64,000 bases of DNA from Rhodoplanes sp. Z2-YC6860 (GCF_001579845.1 NZ_CP007440.1:3804029-3868028); one strand, 5' to 3'; numbered from the stretch's first letter, positions 1 to 8,926 are shown. A program made the numbers and translations. Notes: a model not told the origin generated them from the sequence alone.

Positions 1-2
1 AG

Positions 3-203
3 GAAGCGGACGAAACCAAAGGTGAATATCTCATCAGCTCCACGGTCATCATGGTGGAGTCCAGGGAAGATCACCAAAGGCTGTTCGCCGGTCGGCAATA
101 CCATCGATTGAGACAGAACGGTGGGAGTTTCTTGATCGTTCAGAAGCGGGTGAATCTGGTCAACTGCGACTCTGCTTTTGACGCTATTGCGGTGCCGATC
201 TGA
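3..203 (+). CDS. Aromatic-ring-hydroxylating dioxygenase beta subunit, C-terminal fragment (cut by window edge)
   Basis: Reading frame 3 is open from the window edge to a TGA at 201-203 and gives 66 residues. The segment carries the pattern typical of the C-terminus of ring-hydroxylating dioxygenase small subunits: a FAGRQYHRLRQ stretch, a short hydrophobic strand, then KRVNLVNCD just before the end. In that family the beta subunit is a structural, SnoaL/NTF2-like partner of the Rieske alpha subunit, which adds O2 across an aromatic ring. The alpha subunit would be expected upstream, outside the window. The solute receptor and extradiol dioxygenase downstream on the same strand suit an aromatic-acid degradation cluster. 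The substrate cannot be told. It is incomplete only because the window starts inside it. Confidence 0.8.
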   Translation, partial: EADETKGEYLISSTVIMVESREDHQRLFAGRQYHRLRQNGGSFLIVQKRVNLVNCDSAFDAIAVPI

Positions 204-330
204 CAGGCATATCCGAGCACCTGCCGTTGGCATCGCGAATGCCAGCTCGGAGGGGATCGGGAGTCTGATGGCTTAGGATTTGCTTGCATCGGTGTCGGCC
301 CGGGATAAGCCGCAACCAAGCGAGTGAAAA

Positions 331-1299
331 ATGCGCAACTGTCTACTCAAGCTAAGTCTCGTGCTGGCTGTCCTGACAGCAGCTCCGTCCCTGCATGCGC
401 AAGAGTGGCCAACCCAGCCGGTCAAGATCATCACGCCTTTTTCGGCAGGGGGCACGGCCGACATTCTCTGCAGGACGATTGCTGATCATTTTTCTGCGGT
501 GTTCGGCAAGCCGTTTTACGTGGAGGCTCATCCCGGCGCAGGCGGCATGATCGGCTCGCGAATGGCGGCCGTTGCGCCGCCGGATGGCTATACGCTGGTG
601 ATGTCCGGCAACGCCTCGCACATCATTGCTCCGGCATTCAGCCGCGCGCCGCAATATGACGGGGTCAACGACTTCACCCACATCGCGTATCTGGGCGGCT
701 CGCCGGTCGGACTCGTCATCAACCCCGGCTTGCCGGTCAATAGCCTGCCGGAGTTTCTGGCCTATCTGAAAGGACGCGACGAGACGACGGACTACACGTC
801 CTCTGGTGTCGGGACCAACGGCTTTTTGTTTGGCGAAGAGTTCGCGGCAAAACAAGGGCTGCGGCTCAATCATATTCCGTACAAAGGCGGCGGTCCGGCG
901 ATGATTGATCTGCTGGCGGGCCACGTGAAAATTGCAACCGTGACGTTCTCATCGGCGGCCAGTCAGGTTCGGGCAGACAAGCTGAAGGCGCTTGCGCTGT
1001 CCTCCGATCGAAGACTGCCTGGATTCCCGGAGATTCCCACCTTCAAGGAACTCGGATATCCGGACATGGTGTCTTGGTCGTGGTTCGGACTATCCGGTCC
1101 AAAAAATCTGCCGCGCAGCATCGTCGACGCGCTCAATCGTGAGGTCGACGTCGCCTTGAAGCAGCCTGACATCCAACAGCGAATGCAGAAAGATGGAATC
1201 GATCTGCGAAGAATGTCGCCCGAAGAGATCACCAAATACTTCGAAGATGAAACGGCGCGTTGGGCGCCTGTTGCGAAAACCTTTCGGAAAGACGAATAG
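331..1299 (+). CDS. Bug/TctC-family periplasmic solute-binding protein
   Basis: A 322-residue protein with a Sec signal peptide (hydrophobic residues about 5-20, probable cleavage after HAQ at residue 24). The family N-terminal signature follows: PVKIITPFSAGGTADI, then HPGAGGMIGS and PPDGYTL. Bug proteins are periplasmic receptors that bind carboxylates, often aromatic or dicarboxylic acids, for tripartite tricarboxylate transporters. No TctA or TctB membrane gene is present, so this is an orphan receptor, which is common in these bacteria. It lies between a ring-hydroxylating dioxygenase subunit and an extradiol dioxygenase, so an aromatic acid ligand is a reasonable inference. The start ATG at 331 leaves an intact signal peptide; the ribosome-binding site is weak. 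Confidence 0.9.
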   Translation: MRNCLLKLSLVLAVLTAAPSLHAQEWPTQPVKIITPFSAGGTADILCRTIADHFSAVFGKPFYVEAHPGAGGMIGSRMAAVAPPDGYTLVMSGNASHIIAPAFSRAPQYDGVNDFTHIAYLGGSPVGLVINPGLPVNSLPEFLAYLKGRDETTDYTSSGVGTNGFLFGEEFAAKQGLRLNHIPYKGGGPAMIDLLAGHVKIATVTFSSAASQVRADKLKALALSSDRRLPGFPEIPTFKELGYPDMVSWSWFGLSGPKNLPRSIVDALNREVDVALKQPDIQQRMQKDGIDLRRMSPEEITKYFEDETARWAPVAKTFRKDE

Positions 1300-1388
1300 G
1301 GAATTCGGGCACGTGTAGACTGGATGACGCTTGGATCGTGTGGGACTTGGACCGTGCGGAACTTGGACTGTGTGACAGGAGAAGATCG

Positions 1389-2450
1389 ATGATGACGTCA
1401 ACCGTCGTTGGCGGGGCCATGTTGCCCCACGCACCCCAGTTCTTCACGCAGCCGGATACCGAAGACAAGTCGGTTATTGCCGAGGTTCAGAAGGTCGCGA
1501 AAGATATTGGCGACAGGCTGAAGGCTCTCAAGCCGGACCTTTGGATCATCTTCTCCAACGATCACGCCGAGCAATTTTTCCACAACGCCGCTCCGCCTTT
1601 CACCATCCATGTCGGCGGCGAGGCCAGCGGTGAATTCGCCGGACGGAAGTTTCACTGGAACATTCCAAGTGAGATCGGCTTTGCTCTGGTCCGCGAACTT
1701 TACCGGCAGAACTTCGACCCGGCGTTCTCGTCCACCGCCAAGATCGACTACGCGATCGGTATCCCGCTCACGCACATCGGGCTGACCGATCCCGTGCTGC
1801 CGATCTACGTCAACGCCTATCTGCCGCCACAGCCGACGATGGAGCGATGCTACTCGTTCGGTCAGGCTGTCGCGCGCGGCGTTACCGCGATGGGGCTCAA
1901 GACCGTCATCCTGTCCAGCGGCGGCATGTCGCACTTTCCCGGCACCGATCGGTATTCAAACCCCGAGCTTGCCTGGGACAAGAAGGTCCTGGAGAAGCTG
2001 GCCGCCGGCAATCTCAAATCGTTGATCGGTTATGATGAGGCCGAACTGGACGAAACCGGGAATATCGAATTGCGCTGCTGGGCCTGCGCCGCAGGTGCGC
2101 TCGGTGAAAGAAAGCCGGACGTGGTGTCGCTGAATCCCAGTTGGCACCATAACTATGCTTCGCTCGGCTGGACGTCCAATGTCGCAGCGAGCGCGTCACA
2201 ACCGCACTATCCGGAGACCAAGCCGGAGCTTGTCGAATTGATATCGGCGCTGCATGGGTTGGCTCACGACGAGGCCAAACGAATTCAATACGTCTCCAGC
2301 CCCGAGTCCTATGCGGACCAGTTCAAGCTCGATGCAGCGCAACGCGTTGCGCTGATATCCCTCGATATGCCGACCATCACATCGATGGGAGCCCACCCGC
2401 TGGTGCCGTTCCTCGCCGATATGCAAATCAAGAGGTTGCGTCGCACGTAG
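1389..2450 (+). CDS. Class III extradiol ring-cleavage dioxygenase (LigB superfamily)
   Basis: A 353-residue protein of the LigB fold, which uses non-haem Fe(II) to split catecholic rings. Candidate metal and catalytic positions are visible: His14 in LPHAPQ, His59 in SNDHAEQF and His182 in SGGMSHFPGT, with an acidic stretch around DETGNIEL further on. Family members include LigB, MhpB and gallate dioxygenases; the exact substrate is not readable. The ATG at 1389 is chosen because AGGAG sits seven bases upstream. Extending the frame back to 1260 would overlap the receptor gene and add a low-complexity unrelated leader. The gene follows the Bug receptor by 89 bases and converges with the PcaB-like gene eight bases away. 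Confidence 0.85.
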   Translation: MMTSTVVGGAMLPHAPQFFTQPDTEDKSVIAEVQKVAKDIGDRLKALKPDLWIIFSNDHAEQFFHNAAPPFTIHVGGEASGEFAGRKFHWNIPSEIGFALVRELYRQNFDPAFSSTAKIDYAIGIPLTHIGLTDPVLPIYVNAYLPPQPTMERCYSFGQAVARGVTAMGLKTVILSSGGMSHFPGTDRYSNPELAWDKKVLEKLAAGNLKSLIGYDEAELDETGNIELRCWACAAGALGERKPDVVSLNPSWHHNYASLGWTSNVAASASQPHYPETKPELVELISALHGLAHDEAKRIQYVSSPESYADQFKLDAAQRVALISLDMPTITSMGAHPLVPFLADMQIKRLRRT

Positions 2451-2458
2451 CCGGTCGA

Positions 2459-4351
2459 TCAGGACGGCTTCTTGCCATTGCCCGGGGCAGGGGCCTCGGG
2501 CTCGCTCCGTGCCAGCAGATCCATGAACGCGCCGGGTGCGTCGTCTTTCGGTGGTGGTGGTGGTGGTGGTGGTGGTGGCGGTGGCGGTGCAGGAGGTGCG
2601 GGAGGCGCGACGTGCTCGGCCGGCGGTTCGATGCGGTCGGCCGCTGTGATCTTCAAGGCGGTGATTTCTTGCGCTGCGACTGGCGGCTCGGCCGGCGTCG
2701 CCGTCTGATCGAGGTCAGGCGGTGGGGCGGGCGGTGATGGCGCCGGAGCCAGAGCCGAGGCCGGAGCGATCTCCGCGCGCGGCGGCTCGCTCTCGGCAGG
2801 CGACCGAAGCTGCGGCGCGCTGGGAAGGCGTGGCTCGACCATCCGGATGTCTTGCCAGTTGTCGGCCTTTGGCTCGGGCTTGAAATCGACGCGCGGCGGC
2901 TCGGGGCGGCGCGGCCCCCGTGTCGAACTGGCCATCACGAGGCGATCGATAAACACCTGGGCCGAGCCCTGATAGGTCAGCGGGATGAACAGCTTCTCGA
3001 TTTCGGCGCTGCTCATGATGCTTTTGGCTCGGAGATTGCCCAGCAGCAGCTCTTTCAGCGGCCGCTTTTCTTTGAAGGCCTGATCGCTCAGCTCCTGTAC
3101 GAGCCGGTGCGCCTCGTGGCGGCCCAGCTTGTCGGCGAGCGCGAACGACACCGCTTCAGCCATGATCTGTCCGCCGCTCTCGTCGAGATTGGCGCGCAGC
3201 CGGTCGACGTCGACCACCAGACCTTCGGCGATATCGGCAACTGCCGCGAGCGCACCCGACGTCACGAGTGCAAGCGTGGGCAGCGTCATCCACTCGGTCT
3301 GCCAGCCGCCGAGCCCGCGCTCGTGCTGCTGCACCTGCGCGGCGAGCAGCGTCGCGGTGAGATTCGGCGCGATGGTCGCGGCCGACAGTGCCGCGACAGC
3401 GCCCATCGGGTTGCGTTTGTGAGGCATGGTCGAGGAGCCGCCGCGGCCGCTTTCGGCGGGCTCGAAGGCCTCGCCGACCTCGGTCTGCATCAACAGCGCA
3501 ACGTCGCCCGCGATCTTGCCGCAGGTGCCGGCGAGGATCGCGAACGCCGAGGCGATCTCGGCAAAGCGGTCGCGATGCGCGTGCCATGGTCCGTCGGGCA
3601 ACGGCAGGTCGAGAAGCGCGGCAAGCCGTTCCGCCACCCCGAAACCCTTGTCGCCGAGCGCTGCGAGCGTGCCGGCAGCGCCGCCGAATTGCAGAGCGAG
3701 CGCCTCACGACGCAGTCGCGACAGCCGTTCACGCGACCGCGCCAGAGCTGCCCCATAGCCCGCGAGCTTGAGCCCGAACGGCATCGGCAGCGCCTGTTGC
3801 ATCAAGGTGCGCGCGACAGAGAGGGTCCGGCGGTGGCGGCCGGCGAGCGCGTTGAAGCCTTTGATCGCGACATCGAGATCGAGGAGCAGCGCGTCCATCG
3901 CCGCGCGCAGCTCGAGCGCGAGCGCTGTGTCGATCACGTCCTGGCTGGTCGCGCCCCAATGCACGAAGCCTGCGGCCTGGGGATTTTTCCGCGCCACCTC
4001 GTTGGTCAGCGCGGTCACCACCGCCATGGCCAGATTGCCGGTCGGGATCGCGGCTTCGACCAGCCGGTTGATGTTGTAATGGTCGGCCTTGCAGGCCTCG
4101 CCGATCTCAGTGATGGCGGCCGCCGGGATCACGCCGACTGCGGCCTCGGCCCGCGCCAGAGCGGCCTCGAAATCAAGCATTCGCTGCAGCCGCGCCCGGT
4201 CGCTCAACAGCGCCCGCATCGCGGCGCTGGCATAGAGCGGCGTCGTCAGCTGGGACGAAATCAGAAGGCCGTCGGTCGGCAGTGGATCGGTCACGAGGGT
4301 GTCGGTCCCTGCAATTTGGCCCCGCCCATAGGGCCCCAAGTCCAGTGACAA
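2459..4351 (-). CDS. pcaB: 3-carboxy-cis,cis-muconate cycloisomerase-like protein with long Pro-rich C-terminal tail
   Basis: A 630-residue member of the fumarase/aspartase/argininosuccinate lyase superfamily. The superfamily signature SSTMPHKRNP lies near residues 307-315, and the N-terminal part (LTTPLYASAAMRALLSD, then FEAALARAEAAVGVIP) resembles PcaB, which lactonises 3-carboxymuconate in the protocatechuate branch of the beta-ketoadipate pathway. The family is usually 350-460 residues; here the enzyme part ends near residue 475 and a Pro/Ala/Glu-rich tail of about 155 residues follows, including a run of 13 prolines. No other pca gene is close. The longest frame begins with TTG at 4351 behind a GGAG; a GTG at 4294 is an alternative, so the start is uncertain. 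The tail could tether the enzyme or be disordered; its function is unknown. Confidence 0.8.
   Translation of the reverse strand: MSLDLGPYGRGQIAGTDTLVTDPLPTDGLLISSQLTTPLYASAAMRALLSDRARLQRMLDFEAALARAEAAVGVIPAAAITEIGEACKADHYNINRLVEAAIPTGNLAMAVVTALTNEVARKNPQAAGFVHWGATSQDVIDTALALELRAAMDALLLDLDVAIKGFNALAGRHRRTLSVARTLMQQALPMPFGLKLAGYGAALARSRERLSRLRREALALQFGGAAGTLAALGDKGFGVAERLAALLDLPLPDGPWHAHRDRFAEIASAFAILAGTCGKIAGDVALLMQTEVGEAFEPAESGRGGSSTMPHKRNPMGAVAALSAATIAPNLTATLLAAQVQQHERGLGGWQTEWMTLPTLALVTSGALAAVADIAEGLVVDVDRLRANLDESGGQIMAEAVSFALADKLGRHEAHRLVQELSDQAFKEKRPLKELLLGNLRAKSIMSSAEIEKLFIPLTYQGSAQVFIDRLVMASSTRGPRRPEPPRVDFKPEPKADNWQDIRMVEPRLPSAPQLRSPAESEPPRAEIAPASALAPAPSPPAPPPDLDQTATPAEPPVAAQEITALKITAADRIEPPAEHVAPPAPPAPPPPPPPPPPPPPKDDAPGAFMDLLARSEPEAPAPGNGKKPS
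2549..2587. repeat. GGT/GGC trinucleotide tract coding a 13-proline run
   Basis: On the plus strand nine GGT units in tandem are followed by alternating GGC and GGT units. Read on the minus strand in the frame of the cycloisomerase, this gives 13 consecutive proline codons, mostly CCA. A perfect trinucleotide tract can change length by slippage without breaking the frame, so the proline run may vary between strains. Confidence 0.9.
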
Positions 4352-4499
4352 TTAGCTCCGGCAGAGAGCGTCGCCAATCCCTGCCGGCAGAACTGCTTGG
4401 GATGTTATGCGTAAACGCCCTTTTCAGAACCGTTTTCAGGGCTTAATTCCACAGCTCTGGCGATTTCGAGGCGTATTGGCCTAATTTGGAGATGCACCG

Positions 4500-4943
4500 A
4501 TGGCGATGACGATGTCCGGCGAGCAGCAACTGACCGCTCCGCGTGAGAAGGTCTGGGCTGCGCTCAACGATCCGGCAACCCTGAAGGCCTGCATCCCGGG
4601 CTGTGAGACCCTCGACGTCACCGGCGAAAACGAGTTTTCGGCGGTCGCCACCAACAAGATCGGGCCGGTGAAGGCCCGTTTCAAAGGCAAGGTGCGGCTC
4701 ACCGACCTCGATCCCCCGAACGGCTACAAGATTTCCGGTGAGGGCGATGGCGGCATCGCGGGTTTCGCCAAGGGCGGTGCGACCGTTTCGCTCAGCGACA
4801 AGGACGGTGGCACGCTGCTCACCTACAACGTTGAGGCGCAGATCGGCGGCAAGCTCGCCCAGCTCGGGCAGCGCCTGGTCAACGGTGCGGCTAAAAAGCT
4901 CGCCGACGACTTCTTCGCCAAATTTGCCGCTGCGGTGAAGTAG
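4500..4943 (+). CDS. coxG: CoxG/SRPBCC-family protein (carbon monoxide dehydrogenase subunit G-like)
   Basis: A 147-residue SRPBCC-fold protein. The N-terminus (MSGEQQLTAPREKVWAALND) and the internal CIPGCETLD segment are typical of the CoxG family. In Oligotropha-type CO dehydrogenase clusters CoxG helps anchor the enzyme to the cytoplasmic membrane; in other clusters the partner is a related molybdenum hydroxylase. Here it is the first gene of the cox-like set, 177 bases ahead of the small subunit and divergent from the pcaB-like gene. The start at 4500 has GGAG about nine bases upstream. Family members often carry a C-terminal membrane-binding extension, which this short form lacks, so a purely soluble role is possible. 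Confidence 0.85.
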   Translation: MAMTMSGEQQLTAPREKVWAALNDPATLKACIPGCETLDVTGENEFSAVATNKIGPVKARFKGKVRLTDLDPPNGYKISGEGDGGIAGFAKGGATVSLSDKDGGTLLTYNVEAQIGGKLAQLGQRLVNGAAKKLADDFFAKFAAAVK

Positions 4944-5120
4944 CCCGCCCCCCGTTTAACGCGGCTGGACGCTTGACCCGCCGGGTGCCCAAGGTTCAAG
5001 TTGCTCTTGTTCCAAACGGCAAAATGAGCCAAAAACGTTCAGTTTCGCACTGGTTTGTGTTCCGGATCGCAAGTCCGGCACGGAAAAAGGGCCGTTGGGC
5101 CTGGAATTGAGGAGGACACC

Positions 5121-5603
5121 ATGCCCGCCGTATCCATGACGGTGAACGGCAAAGCCGTCACCGCGGACGTCGATCCCCGCACGCTCCTGGTCCAGTTTCT
5201 GCGCGAGAATCTGCGGCTGACGGGCACCCATGTCGGCTGCGACACCTCGCAGTGCGGCTGCTGCGTGGTCCACCTCAACGGCATTGCCACCAAATCGTGC
5301 ACCACGCTTGCCTTGCAGGCCGACGGCGGCACGGTGCTGACCATCGAAGGCCTCGCCGCGCCGGACGGCCCCCTGCATCCGATGCAGGAGGCGTTCCGCG
5401 AGAACCATGGCCTGCAGTGTGGCTTCTGTACCCCCGGCATGGTGATGACCGCGGTGGACATGGTCCGCCGCAAGGGCAACGAGCTCGACGAGCACACCAT
5501 CCGCCAGGAGCTCGAAGGCAACATTTGCCGTTGCACCGGCTACCATAACATCGTGAAGGCGATCGCGGCCGGCGCGAAGGCCATGAAGGGAACGCCGGCT
5601 TAG
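5121..5603 (+). CDS. coxS: Molybdenum hydroxylase small subunit, 2x[2Fe-2S] (CoxS-like)
   Basis: A 160-residue iron-sulfur subunit of the xanthine oxidase family. It moves electrons from the Mo centre to FAD. Both clusters are complete: Cys40, Cys45, Cys48 and Cys60 form the plant-ferredoxin-type site ([10 protein letters not shown]) and Cys100, Cys103, Cys136 and Cys138 the second site (CGFC and ICRCTGY). The length is normal. The ATG at 5121 follows a strong GGAGG at 5111-5115; the frame stays open 22 codons further up but without such a site. The gene is followed after 55 bases by the large subunit. The order S-L-M differs from the M-S-L order of the Oligotropha cluster. Confidence 0.95.
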   Translation: MPAVSMTVNGKAVTADVDPRTLLVQFLRENLRLTGTHVGCDTSQCGCCVVHLNGIATKSCTTLALQADGGTVLTIEGLAAPDGPLHPMQEAFRENHGLQCGFCTPGMVMTAVDMVRRKGNELDEHTIRQELEGNICRCTGYHNIVKAIAAGAKAMKGTPA

Positions 5604-5658
5604 TCGTTCCAGAAACTTCCTAGAACTTCCGTCCAGGCTCAGCTCGGGGAGGAAGGCC

Positions 5659-8037
5659 ATGACAGCACAGAACACGACTGCGACCGGCATCGGCGCAGCG
5701 GTGCGTCGCAAGGAAGATTTGCGCTTCATCACCGGCAAGGGCCAGTACACCGACGACATCAGCCGGCCCGGCGAGGCGCGCGCCTTGTTCGTGCGCTCGC
5801 CGCATGCCCACGCCAGGATCAGGAATGTGGACATCAAAGCCGCAGCTGCGATGCCGGGCGTGCTCGCGGTGCTCACCGGGGCGCAGCTTGCGAACGACAA
5901 GATCGGCAATCTGATCTGCGGCTGGATGATCCATTCCAAGGATGGCTCGCCGATGAAGATGGCGCCCCATCCGGCAATCGCTGCGAACAAGGCCTGTTAC
6001 GTCGGGGACCCGGTGGCGGTGGTGGTCGCCGAGACCTTGGCGCAGGCGCGCGACGCCGCCGAGCAGGTCAAGGTCGACTACGAGGTGCTGCCGGCGGTGA
6101 CCGATCCGGCCAAGGCGCAACGTGGAACGCAGATCCACGAGGTCGCGCCGAACAACACGATCTATCAGTGGCACATCGGCGACGCGAAAGCCGCGGACGC
6201 CGCGATCAAGTCTGCGAAGCACGTCACCAAGCTCGATATCGTCAACAATCGGCTCGTGCCCAACGCGATGGAGCCGCGCGTCGCCATCGGCGAATACGAC
6301 AGCGGCACGCAGAATTTCACGCTGTGGAACACCTCGCAGAATCCGCATGTCGCGCGCCTGGTGATCGCGGCGTTCGTCGGCATGGCCCCGGAGCACAAGC
6401 TCCGCGTCATCGCGCCCGATGTCGGCGGCGGCTTCGGCTCCAAGATTTTCATCTATCCAGAAGAGGTCGTGTGCCTCTGGGCCGCCAAGAAGGTCGGCCG
6501 CCCGGTGAAATGGACCTGCGACCGCTCGGAGGCGTTCCTCGCCGACGCGCATGGCCGCGACCATGTCACGCATGCCGAGATGGCGTTCGGCGACGACGGC
6601 AAGATTGTCGGGCTGAAGGTCAAGACCACGGCCAATCTCGGCGCCTACATGTCGACCTTCTCGTCGTCGGTGCCGACGTATCTTTACGCGACGCTGCTGT
6701 CGGGCCAGTACGACATCCCGGCGATCTATTGCGAGGTCGATGCGGTCTACACCAACACCGTGCCGGTCGATGCCTATCGCGGGGCAGGGCGGCCGGAGGC
6801 GACCTTCGTGGTCGAGCGGCTGGTCGAAGTCGGTGCGCGTGAGCTCGGGCTCGACCCGGCCGACCTGCGCAAGAAGAACTTCATCCGGTCGTTCCCGCAC
6901 CAGACACCGGTGATCATGACCTACGACGCCGGCGACTATCAGGCGTCGTTGAAGAAGGCGATGGACACCGCTGACGTCAAAGGCTTCGGCAAGCGCAAGC
7001 GCGACAGCGCGCGCAACGGAAAGCTCCGCGGCATCGGCTATTCCACCTATATCGAAGCCTGCGGCATTGCGCCGTCCCAGGCGGTTGGTTCGCTCGGTGC
7101 GGGCGTCGGCTTGTGGGAATCGGCCGAGGTGCGGGTCAACCCGACCGGCTCGGTCGAGGTGCTGACCGGCTCGCACAGCCACGGCCAGGGCCACGAGACG
7201 ACGTTTGCGCAATTGGTTTCGGATCGTCTCGGCATTCCGATCGAAACCGTGAGCGTGGTGCATGGCGACACCGACAAGGTGCAGTTCGGCATGGGCACCT
7301 ATGGCTCGCGCTCCGGCGCGGTCGGCATGTCGGCGATCGTCAAAGCGCTCGACAAGGTCGAGGTCAAGGCCAAGAAGGTCGCGGCCTTCATGATGGAGGC
7401 GGCCGAAGGCGACATCGAATTCAAGGACGGCAAGTTCACCGTCGCCGGCACCGACAAAGCGGTCGGCTGGGGCGACGTGACGCTGAATGCCTACGTCGCG
7501 CACAAGTTCACCGGCGCGCAGCTCGAGCCCGGGCTGAAAGAAGGCGCGTTCTACGACCCGACGAACTTTACCTTTCCGGCGGGCTGTCACATCTGCGAGG
7601 TCGAGATCGATCCCGACACCGGCCACGTCGACATCGCGGGCTGGACCGCGATCGATGACTTCGGCACCGTGATCAATCCGATGATCGTCGAAGGCCAGGT
7701 GCATGGCGGCGTAGCGCAGGGTGTCGGCCAGGCGCTGCTCGAAGGCGCGGTTTACGACAAGGACGGGCAGCTCGTGTCCGGCTCGTTCATGGACTACTCG
7801 ATGCCCAAGGCCGAGAACCTTCCCGATCTCAAGGTCGGCACCACCACGACCCGATGTCCGTCGAACCCGCTCGGTATCAAGGGCTGCGGCGAGGCGGGCG
7901 CGATCGCGGCGCCGGCCGCCGTGATCAACGCCATCACCGACGCGATCGGCACCGAAGATTTGGCCATGCCGGCGACCCCCCAGGCTGTCTGGGCGGCGAT
8001 CCGCAAGGCCGCGAAGATGCAACAAGCAGCAGAATAG
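5659..8037 (+). CDS. coxL: Molybdenum hydroxylase large subunit, form II CoxL-like
   Basis: A 792-residue Mo-cofactor-binding subunit of the xanthine oxidase/CO dehydrogenase family. The active-site loop at residues 372-378 reads AYRGAGR, which is the form II motif; proven form I CO dehydrogenases carry AYXCSFR with the Cys that binds Cu. The conserved C-terminal GCGEAGA, with the catalytic Glu at about residue 745, is intact, as is GGGFGSK in the middle. The enzyme should therefore be a functional hydroxylase or dehydrogenase with the MCD form of the cofactor, but CO is not an assured substrate; aromatic or heterocyclic aldehydes and N-heterocycles are alternatives. A strong GGGGAGGAAG lies just before the ATG. 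Confidence 0.93.
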   Translation: MTAQNTTATGIGAAVRRKEDLRFITGKGQYTDDISRPGEARALFVRSPHAHARIRNVDIKAAAAMPGVLAVLTGAQLANDKIGNLICGWMIHSKDGSPMKMAPHPAIAANKACYVGDPVAVVVAETLAQARDAAEQVKVDYEVLPAVTDPAKAQRGTQIHEVAPNNTIYQWHIGDAKAADAAIKSAKHVTKLDIVNNRLVPNAMEPRVAIGEYDSGTQNFTLWNTSQNPHVARLVIAAFVGMAPEHKLRVIAPDVGGGFGSKIFIYPEEVVCLWAAKKVGRPVKWTCDRSEAFLADAHGRDHVTHAEMAFGDDGKIVGLKVKTTANLGAYMSTFSSSVPTYLYATLLSGQYDIPAIYCEVDAVYTNTVPVDAYRGAGRPEATFVVERLVEVGARELGLDPADLRKKNFIRSFPHQTPVIMTYDAGDYQASLKKAMDTADVKGFGKRKRDSARNGKLRGIGYSTYIEACGIAPSQAVGSLGAGVGLWESAEVRVNPTGSVEVLTGSHSHGQGHETTFAQLVSDRLGIPIETVSVVHGDTDKVQFGMGTYGSRSGAVGMSAIVKALDKVEVKAKKVAAFMMEAAEGDIEFKDGKFTVAGTDKAVGWGDVTLNAYVAHKFTGAQLEPGLKEGAFYDPTNFTFPAGCHICEVEIDPDTGHVDIAGWTAIDDFGTVINPMIVEGQVHGGVAQGVGQALLEGAVYDKDGQLVSGSFMDYSMPKAENLPDLKVGTTTTRCPSNPLGIKGCGEAGAIAAPAAVINAITDAIGTEDLAMPATPQAVWAAIRKAAKMQQAAE

Positions 8038-8055
8038 GATTACAAGGAGCCTACG

Positions 8056-8853
8056 ATGTATGAATTCAAGTACGTGCGCCCGACCTCGGTCCGGCAGGCA
8101 GGGAACATGCTGGCCAAGGACGGCGAAGCGAAAATCCTCGCGGGCGGGCATTCGCTGCTGCCGGCGATGAAGCTTCGCCTCGCCAAGCACAGCCAGCTCC
8201 TCGATCTTGGCCGCATCGAAGGCCTCAACACCATCGAGCTCAAGGGCCGCTCGCTCGACATCGGTGCAATGACGCGCCACGTCGAAGTGGCGAATTCGCC
8301 GGTGGTGAAAGAAGCATTGCCGGCGCTGGCCGAACTCGCCGGCATGATCGGCGATCCGGCGGTGCGTCATCGTGGCACGATCGGCGGTTCGCTCGCCAAC
8401 AACGACCCGAACGCCGACTATCCGGCTGCGGCGCTCGGCCTCGGCGCCACCATCGTCACCAACAAGCGCAAGATCGCGGCTGACGATTACTTCAAGGGCA
8501 TGTTCGACACCGCGCTCGAGCCCGACGAGATCATCACCAAGGTGAGCTTCCCGCTGGCCAAGAAGGCCGCGTACCAGAAATTCAAGCACCCGGCCTCAGG
8601 CTTCGCGCTGGTTGGCGTGTTCGTATCCAAGCGTTCGTCGGAGATCCGGGTCGCGGTCACCGGCGCCGGCTCGAACGGCGTGTTCCGCGTCACGAGCTTC
8701 GAGGAGGCCCTGAAGAAGCGGTTCTCTCCGAAGTCGATCGAAGGCATGACCATCCCGGCGGACGGCATGAACTCGGACATCCACGGCAGCGCCGAGTACC
8801 GCGCCCACCTCGTCGGCGTGATGGCGCGCCGGGCCTTGGCCGCGGCGCAGTAG
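8056..8853 (+). CDS. coxM: Molybdenum hydroxylase FAD-binding medium subunit (CoxM-like)
   Basis: A 265-residue flavoprotein subunit that takes electrons from the iron-sulfur subunit and passes them to an acceptor. The two FAD-binding motifs of the family are present: AGGHS at residues 29-33 (usually AGGQS in CoxM) and TIGGSLANNDPNAD starting at residue 108. The C-terminal CO dehydrogenase flavoprotein domain occupies about residues 160-260. It starts 18 bases after the large subunit with AAGGAG ahead of the ATG, so the three structural genes are surely cotranscribed. The Q-to-H change in the first motif is a common variation and not a sign of inactivity. Confidence 0.93.
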   Translation: MYEFKYVRPTSVRQAGNMLAKDGEAKILAGGHSLLPAMKLRLAKHSQLLDLGRIEGLNTIELKGRSLDIGAMTRHVEVANSPVVKEALPALAELAGMIGDPAVRHRGTIGGSLANNDPNADYPAAALGLGATIVTNKRKIAADDYFKGMFDTALEPDEIITKVSFPLAKKAAYQKFKHPASGFALVGVFVSKRSSEIRVAVTGAGSNGVFRVTSFEEALKKRFSPKSIEGMTIPADGMNSDIHGSAEYRAHLVGVMARRALAAAQ

Positions 8854-8902
8854 CGTTCCGGCCGAAGCGGCCTATCTAAGCTGTACGCACCCGAACTGGC
8901 GG

Positions 8903-8926
8903 TGCCCGGTCCCAAAGGGCCGGGCA
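8903..8926 (+). terminator. GC-rich hairpin between coxM and coxD
   Basis: TGCCCGG pairs with CCGGGCA, with an inner CCC/GGG pairing around an AAA loop and one bulged T. No run of T follows (only CATTT some bases on), so a full stop is doubtful. It may lower expression of the accessory genes relative to the enzyme subunits. Confidence 0.35.

Noticed and set aside
1260-1388. Longer N-terminus for the LigB-type dioxygenase
   Set aside because: It would overlap the Bug gene, shows no family resemblance, and a good ribosome-binding site lies before ATG 1389.
2549-2587. CRISPR or regulatory array
   Set aside because: It is an in-frame trinucleotide tract within a gene; no spacer-repeat arrays were seen anywhere in the window.
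2852-4348. 498-codon plus-strand frame opposite the pcaB-like gene
   Set aside because: It is antisense to a clear enzyme with a superfamily signature, and its own translation is Arg/His/Gln-rich without domains.
5659-8037. Genuine CO dehydrogenase call for the large subunit
   Set aside because: The active-site loop is AYRGAGR, without the Cys that binds Cu in form I enzymes; only a general molybdenum hydroxylase call is safe.
5620-8589. 989-codon minus-strand frame opposite coxL and coxM
   Set aside because: Antisense shadow of two well-supported genes; the translation has no recognisable domain and typical shadow composition.
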